Source: Planomonospora sp. ID67723 (GTDB lineage: Bacteria > Actinomycetota > Actinomycetes > Streptosporangiales > Streptosporangiaceae). From it: a stretch of DNA of 64,000 bases. Under the pieces are notes generated by a model, which was not told the origin of the DNA, made no database searches, and worked only from the letters and a program-made list of their open reading frames with translations. Of this stretch, positions 57,378-64,000 are shown one piece after another. The DNA is taken from positions 1,798,001 to 1,862,000 of the forward strand of contig NZ_JABTEZ010000002.1 in the NCBI RefSeq assembly GCF_015711605.1, read 5' to 3'. The position numbers were made by a program, and so were the translations under genes. Positions within the stretch are counted from its first letter, which is position 1. Each line of letters starts with the position of its first letter.

Positions 57378-57405
57378 TCACACCGTCGGACCGGCCCCGG
57401 CCGGC

Positions 57406-57422
57406 GGACCCGGGACGGGTCC
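57406..57422. terminator. Short terminator hairpin
   Basis: GGACCCG-GGA-CGGGTCC between the convergent LacI and STAS genes. Confidence 0.5.
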
Positions 57423-57429
57423 CGGCACG

Positions 57430-57807
57430 CTACGGGGAGGACGCCTGACGCAGTGCCTCGGCGGTGCTGGCGTGGGTCTCGAACGCGTTGCGCAGACCGG
57501 TGATGCTCAGCACCCGGGCCACCACGTCGGAGATCTCGCTGAGCATGAAGCGCATCCCGGCCTGCTGGCTGCGTTTCATCGTCGAGAGGAGCTCGCCCAG
57601 GCCTATCGAGTCGCAGAAGCCCAGCTCGCTCATGTCGATGATCATCGCACGGGTGCCGGGCCGGCCCCAGAAGGGCCGGAGCTGGTCGCGCAGGACCGGC
57701 GCGGAGCGCAGGTCCAGCTCCCCGCTGAGGTGGGCGACGACCACGCCTTCGTGTTCGGTGAACGAGACGGTGAACGCCGGGCCACGAGCAGGGTCGAACA
57801 GCATCAC
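57430..57807 (-). CDS. STAS-domain protein (anti-sigma factor antagonist type)
   Basis: About 125 residues, a single STAS domain: V-A-H-L-S-G-E-L-D-L-R-S-A, then I-I-D-M-S-E-L-G-F-C-D-S-I-G-L-G-E-L-L with the phosphorylatable Ser in D-S-I-G-L. Such proteins are switched by a serine kinase and bind anti-sigma factors. No kinase or sigma factor is encoded beside it. The start is uncertain: GTG 57807 or ATG 57804, both behind AGGA; a longer frame begins at 57840. Confidence 0.87.
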   Translation of the reverse strand: MMLFDPARGPAFTVSFTEHEGVVVAHLSGELDLRSAPVLRDQLRPFWGRPGTRAMIIDMSELGFCDSIGLGELLSTMKRSQQAGMRFMLSEISDVVARVLSITGLRNAFETHASTAEALRQASSP

Positions 57808-58030
57808 GGGATGTCCTAGCCGTGGGTGAGAACAATTCACCTTTTTCTACCAGTGATCACCGCGGGAGAGCGCCTCCGAGCGCGAGGAATTCTCGCCGCC
57901 GGCGCCTGTTCTCACCGAAAGGCGGCTCCCGGTCACCGCCGGTCACGGTGCGCCGGGACGGGCGCCGACTACGGCGCCGAACCGGGGGTAGGAGGCCGGT
58001 CCGCACGGCGGGAGACGGGAGAGACGAGAG

Positions 58031-59668
58031 ATGGCCGCAGGAGACGGGACCGGATCGCAGGCGGGCCGGTTGCGCGCCGTGGCCCGTGAGGTGTTCGGCT
58101 GGCAGGGGCTGCGGACCGGCCAGCTGGAGGCCATGACCCATCTGATGGGCGGCGGCGACGCGCTCGTGGTCATGCCGACCGGCGGCGGCAAGTCGGCCGT
58201 CTACCAGGTGCCCGCCCAACTGCTGGACGGCCCGACGGTGGTCGTCTCGCCGCTGATCGCCCTGCAGCGTGACCAGGTCGCCGGACTCGCGGAGGCCGAC
58301 GCGGGCGGAGCGGTCGCGGTCAACTCCGCCCAGCCCGGTGCGGAGGCCTCGCTGGAGGCGGTGCGTGCCGGTCGCACCGAATTCGTGTTCCTGGCCCCCG
58401 AACAGCTGGCCAGACCCGAGACGGTGGAGCGGCTGCGGGCCGCGCGCCCCTCGCTGATCGCCGTCGACGAGGCGCATTGCGTGTCCGCCTGGGGCCATGA
58501 TTTCCGCCCCGACTACCTGCGGCTCGGTCACGTGATCGAGCGGCTGGGCCACCCTCCGGTGGTGGCGCTGACCGCCACGGCGACTCCTTCGGTGCGCGAG
58601 GAGATCACGGCCGTCCTGGGGCTGCGGAACGTGCGCCAGGTGGTGCGGGGATTCGACCGGCCCAACCTCGAGCTCCAGGTGCGCCGCTTCGTCACCGGGG
58701 ACGAGCTGCGGCGGGAGCTGGTGGCCGAGGCCGCCTCCAGATCCGGACTCGGGCTGGTCTACGTCGCCACCCGCCGGGCCGCCGAGGAGTACGCCGCCGC
58801 GCTGTGCGAGCAGGGCCGCCGGGCCGAGCCGTACCACGCCGGGATGAAGGCGGCCGACCGGCACCGCGTCCACGAGGCGTTCCGCGGCGGCGCGCTGGAC
58901 GTCGCCGTGGCGACCTCGGCGTTCGGCATGGGGATCGACAAACCCGATGTGCGGTTCGTGCTGCACGCCGCTCCACCGGAGTCGCCGGACTCCTACTACC
59001 AGGAGATCGGCAGGGCCGGGCGGGACGGCGGTCCGGCCGCCGCGGTGCTGTTCTACCGGCCCGAGGAACTGGGGCTGCGCAGGTTCTTCGCCGCGGGGCG
59101 GGCCGACGAGGAACTCCTGCTGCGGGCCGCGACACTGCTGCGCGAGCACGGAGGCACGGTCCCGGCCCGGGAACTGCGCGAGACGCTGGGCGTCGGCGCC
59201 ACCCGGCTGACCCGGGTGGTGAACCTCCTGGAGCGGGCCGGCGCCGTGGCGGTCACCGGCCGGGGGCACCTGCGCTGGACCGCCGGCGGTCCTGACCCCG
59301 AGCAGGCCGTCGAGCGGGCCGTGGAACTGGAGGAGAGCCGCCGCCGCGTCGACGCCTCCCGCATCGAGATGATGCGCGGTTACGCCGAGACCACCGGCTG
59401 CCGGCGCCGGTTCCTGCTGGAGTACTTCGGCGAGCCGTACGAGCGGGTCTGCGGGCACTGCGACACCTGCCGGGCCGGTGAGGCCGAGGCTCCCGGCGAC
59501 GACGGCGGCCCCTTCGCCATGCACGCCCGGGTGCGGCACAGCGAATGGGGCCCGGGCATGGTGATGAGCCGGGAGAGCGACCGCGTCACCGTGCTGTTCG
59601 AGGAGGTCGGCTACAAGACGCTGCTGCTGGAGGCCGTCGAGCGGGAGAACCTGCTGGTGGGAGCCTGA
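58031..59668 (+). CDS. RecQ family ATP-dependent DNA helicase
   Basis: 545 residues. Helicase motifs: I P-T-G-G-G-K-S (about 50-56), Ia V-V-S-P-L-I-A-L, II D-E-A-H-C-V-S-A-W-G-H-D-F-R (RecQ aromatic loop), III L-T-A-T-A-T, V A-T-S-A-F-G-M-G-I-D-K-P, VI Q-E-I-G-R-A-G-R-D-G. The RQC-type zinc region C-R-R-R-F-L-L-E-Y-F-G-E ... C-G-H-C-D-T-C follows. The tail (about 495-545) resembles a small beta domain (V-R-H-S-E-W-G-P-G-M-V) found in actinobacterial RecQ-like proteins in place of HRDC. Acts in recombination and repair. Confidence 0.93.
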   Translation: MAAGDGTGSQAGRLRAVAREVFGWQGLRTGQLEAMTHLMGGGDALVVMPTGGGKSAVYQVPAQLLDGPTVVVSPLIALQRDQVAGLAEADAGGAVAVNSAQPGAEASLEAVRAGRTEFVFLAPEQLARPETVERLRAARPSLIAVDEAHCVSAWGHDFRPDYLRLGHVIERLGHPPVVALTATATPSVREEITAVLGLRNVRQVVRGFDRPNLELQVRRFVTGDELRRELVAEAASRSGLGLVYVATRRAAEEYAAALCEQGRRAEPYHAGMKAADRHRVHEAFRGGALDVAVATSAFGMGIDKPDVRFVLHAAPPESPDSYYQEIGRAGRDGGPAAAVLFYRPEELGLRRFFAAGRADEELLLRAATLLREHGGTVPARELRETLGVGATRLTRVVNLLERAGAVAVTGRGHLRWTAGGPDPEQAVERAVELEESRRRVDASRIEMMRGYAETTGCRRRFLLEYFGEPYERVCGHCDTCRAGEAEAPGDDGGPFAMHARVRHSEWGPGMVMSRESDRVTVLFEEVGYKTLLLEAVERENLLVGA

Positions 59669-59678
59669 ACCGCCTGAA

Positions 59679-59698
59679 CCGCCCGGCTCGCCGGGCGG
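59679..59698 (+). terminator. Terminator after recQ
   Basis: CCGCCCGG-CTCG-CCGGGCGG, ten bases after the stop codon. Confidence 0.7.
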
Positions 59699-59733
59699 AC
59701 CGGGCGGCCGCGCCCCGGCCGCCGACCGGCACA

Positions 59734-60156
59734 ATGAGGGGCATGTCCCGACGCAGCTCACGATCCCAAGCGCTCCCTGCCCCCGCCGCCTCGTGCCCGT
59801 GCGGGCTTCCTTCGCCGTACCGGGACTGCTGCGGGCGGCTGCACCGGGGGGAGGGCGCCGCGCCCACCGCCGAGCTGCTCATGCGCTCGCGGTTCAGCGC
59901 GTTCAGCGTCGGTGACGAGGGATACCTCCTGCGCACCTGGCACCCGGCCACGCGCCCGCCGCGCGTCGACCTCGACAGGGCGACGCGGTGGGTGCGCCTG
60001 GAGGTCCTCGAGACCACCGGCGGAAGCACCTTCCACACCGAGGGCACCGTCCGCTTCCGTGCCCACTACGTCGATCGCGGGAGCGCGGGGCACATGGAGG
60101 AGCACAGCCGCTTCGTCCGGCACGAGGGCGACTGGGTCTACGTGGGAGCGCTGTAG
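59734..60156 (+). CDS. YchJ-like SEC-C motif protein
   Basis: About 140 residues. The N-terminal zinc-binding segment S-C-P-C-G-L-P-S-P-Y-R-D-C-C-G-R-L-H and the body L-M-R-S-R-F-S-A-F-S-V-G-D-E-G-Y-L-L-R-T-W-H-P identify the UPF0225/YchJ family (NTF2-like fold plus SEC-C). Function unknown. The start is either ATG 59734 or 59743; the GAGGGG between them is too close to serve the second. Confidence 0.85.
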   Translation: MRGMSRRSSRSQALPAPAASCPCGLPSPYRDCCGRLHRGEGAAPTAELLMRSRFSAFSVGDEGYLLRTWHPATRPPRVDLDRATRWVRLEVLETTGGSTFHTEGTVRFRAHYVDRGSAGHMEEHSRFVRHEGDWVYVGAL

Positions 60157-60199
60157 GGAACGGGACGGCCCGGCCCGGATTTGGTACCCTCGAGGTCAA

Positions 60200-60243
60200 G
60201 GCCGAGAGGCGCTGCAACGGGCCCAAGCCCGCCACGCTCGGCC
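60200..60243 (+). promoter_or_regulatory. SAH (S-adenosylhomocysteine) riboswitch
   Basis: P1 GGCCGAG (60200-60206) pairs with CTCGGCC (60237-60243) and encloses AGGCGCTGCAAC, GGGC-CCAA-GCCC and GCCACG. The conserved core GAGG-x-GCTGCAAC ... GCC-x-x-GCTCGG is that of the SAH riboswitch known upstream of S-adenosylhomocysteine recycling genes. It precedes metH, whose product turns homocysteine, derived from SAH, into methionine. Ligand binding normally switches expression on. Confidence 0.9.
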
Positions 60244-60263
60244 TGCTCCGTTCTGAAAGGGCG

Positions 60264-60279
60264 CCTCCGACAACGGAGG
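60264..60279 (+). promoter_or_regulatory. Ribosome-site sequestering hairpin of metH
   Basis: CCTCCG-ACAA-CGGAGG: the 3' arm contains GGAGG (60275-60279), which lies 7 nt before the GTG start at 60287. The hairpin would hide the ribosome site, and the SAH riboswitch 20 bases upstream is placed to open it. Translational control is inferred from geometry. Confidence 0.75.
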
Positions 60280-60286
60280 TGGCCAG

Positions 60287-64000
<3,714 letters not shown>

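Overview
The window is very G+C-rich DNA from an actinobacterium. The evidence is near-universal C/G third codon positions, many GTG starts, 4-nt stop/start overlaps, F420-type luciferase-like oxidoreductases, a Ser/Thr kinase beside an FHA protein, and MmyB-like, LacI and WYL regulators. A Streptosporangiaceae-type soil organism (Streptosporangium, Nonomuraea and relatives) is my best guess, but nothing in the window proves the genus. I see no rRNA, tRNA, insertion sequence, phage gene or CRISPR array. The region looks like ordinary chromosome rich in catabolic and regulatory genes.

Layout. 1-3.3 kb: a tightly overlapped aromatic-type catabolic operon on the minus strand (amidohydrolase, FAD monooxygenase, cyclase, fumarylacetoacetase-like). 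3.5-7.1 kb: a HAD protein, then a MarR module (FAD/NAD oxidoreductase, MarR, F420/LLM oxidoreductase) whose promoters share a GTTCGTG-N-CACGAAC operator. 7.1-17.7 kb: a large orphan GAF/PAS histidine kinase, a second two-component system facing a membrane protein across paired operator-like repeats, a chromate-type transporter, a YdeI-like protein coupled to a VOC-gene remnant, a WYL regulator and a TfoX C-terminal protein. 17.9-25.6 kb: two tandem secreted M23-type proteins sharing an exactly duplicated 3' end, an FHA protein divergent from a Ser/Thr kinase with an extracellular transglycosylase-like domain, DUF72, MBL and copper-type DUF4396 genes.

25.7-44.5 kb is the main system: a pectin/galacturonate utilisation locus. 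A secreted pectinesterase-pectate lyase fusion and a rhamnogalacturonan acetylesterase-like domain attack pectin. An ABC sugar importer brings in the products. Uronate dehydrogenase, an enolase-superfamily enzyme, a keto-deoxyglucarate dehydratase and a semialdehyde dehydrogenase lead to 2-oxoglutarate, which is the oxidative galacturonate route. An aldose epimerase, two Gfo/Idh/MocA proteins and an esterase accompany them. Two LacI regulators have byte-identical DNA-binding halves but different effector regions, and at least seven near-copies of a TGCAACCGNTTGCA operator sit at the promoters.

44.5-48.7 kb: a secreted SMP-30-like protein, an XRE/MmyB-like regulator with N-terminal tandem repeats, and a drug-efflux MFS-TetR operon behind a 36-bp palindrome. 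48.8-54.5 kb: an organosulfur operon (SsuABC-type importer, LLM monooxygenase, two flavin reductases) preceded by a leaderless Cys-containing leader peptide. 54.6-57.8 kb: a DUF4916 Nudix-like gene, a phytanoyl-CoA dioxygenase-like gene with its divergent LacI regulator and two abutting operators, and a STAS-domain protein. 58-64 kb: RecQ helicase, a YchJ-like SEC-C protein, and cobalamin-dependent methionine synthase (metH) behind an SAH riboswitch whose downstream hairpin covers the ribosome binding site. The window ends a few codons before the end of metH.
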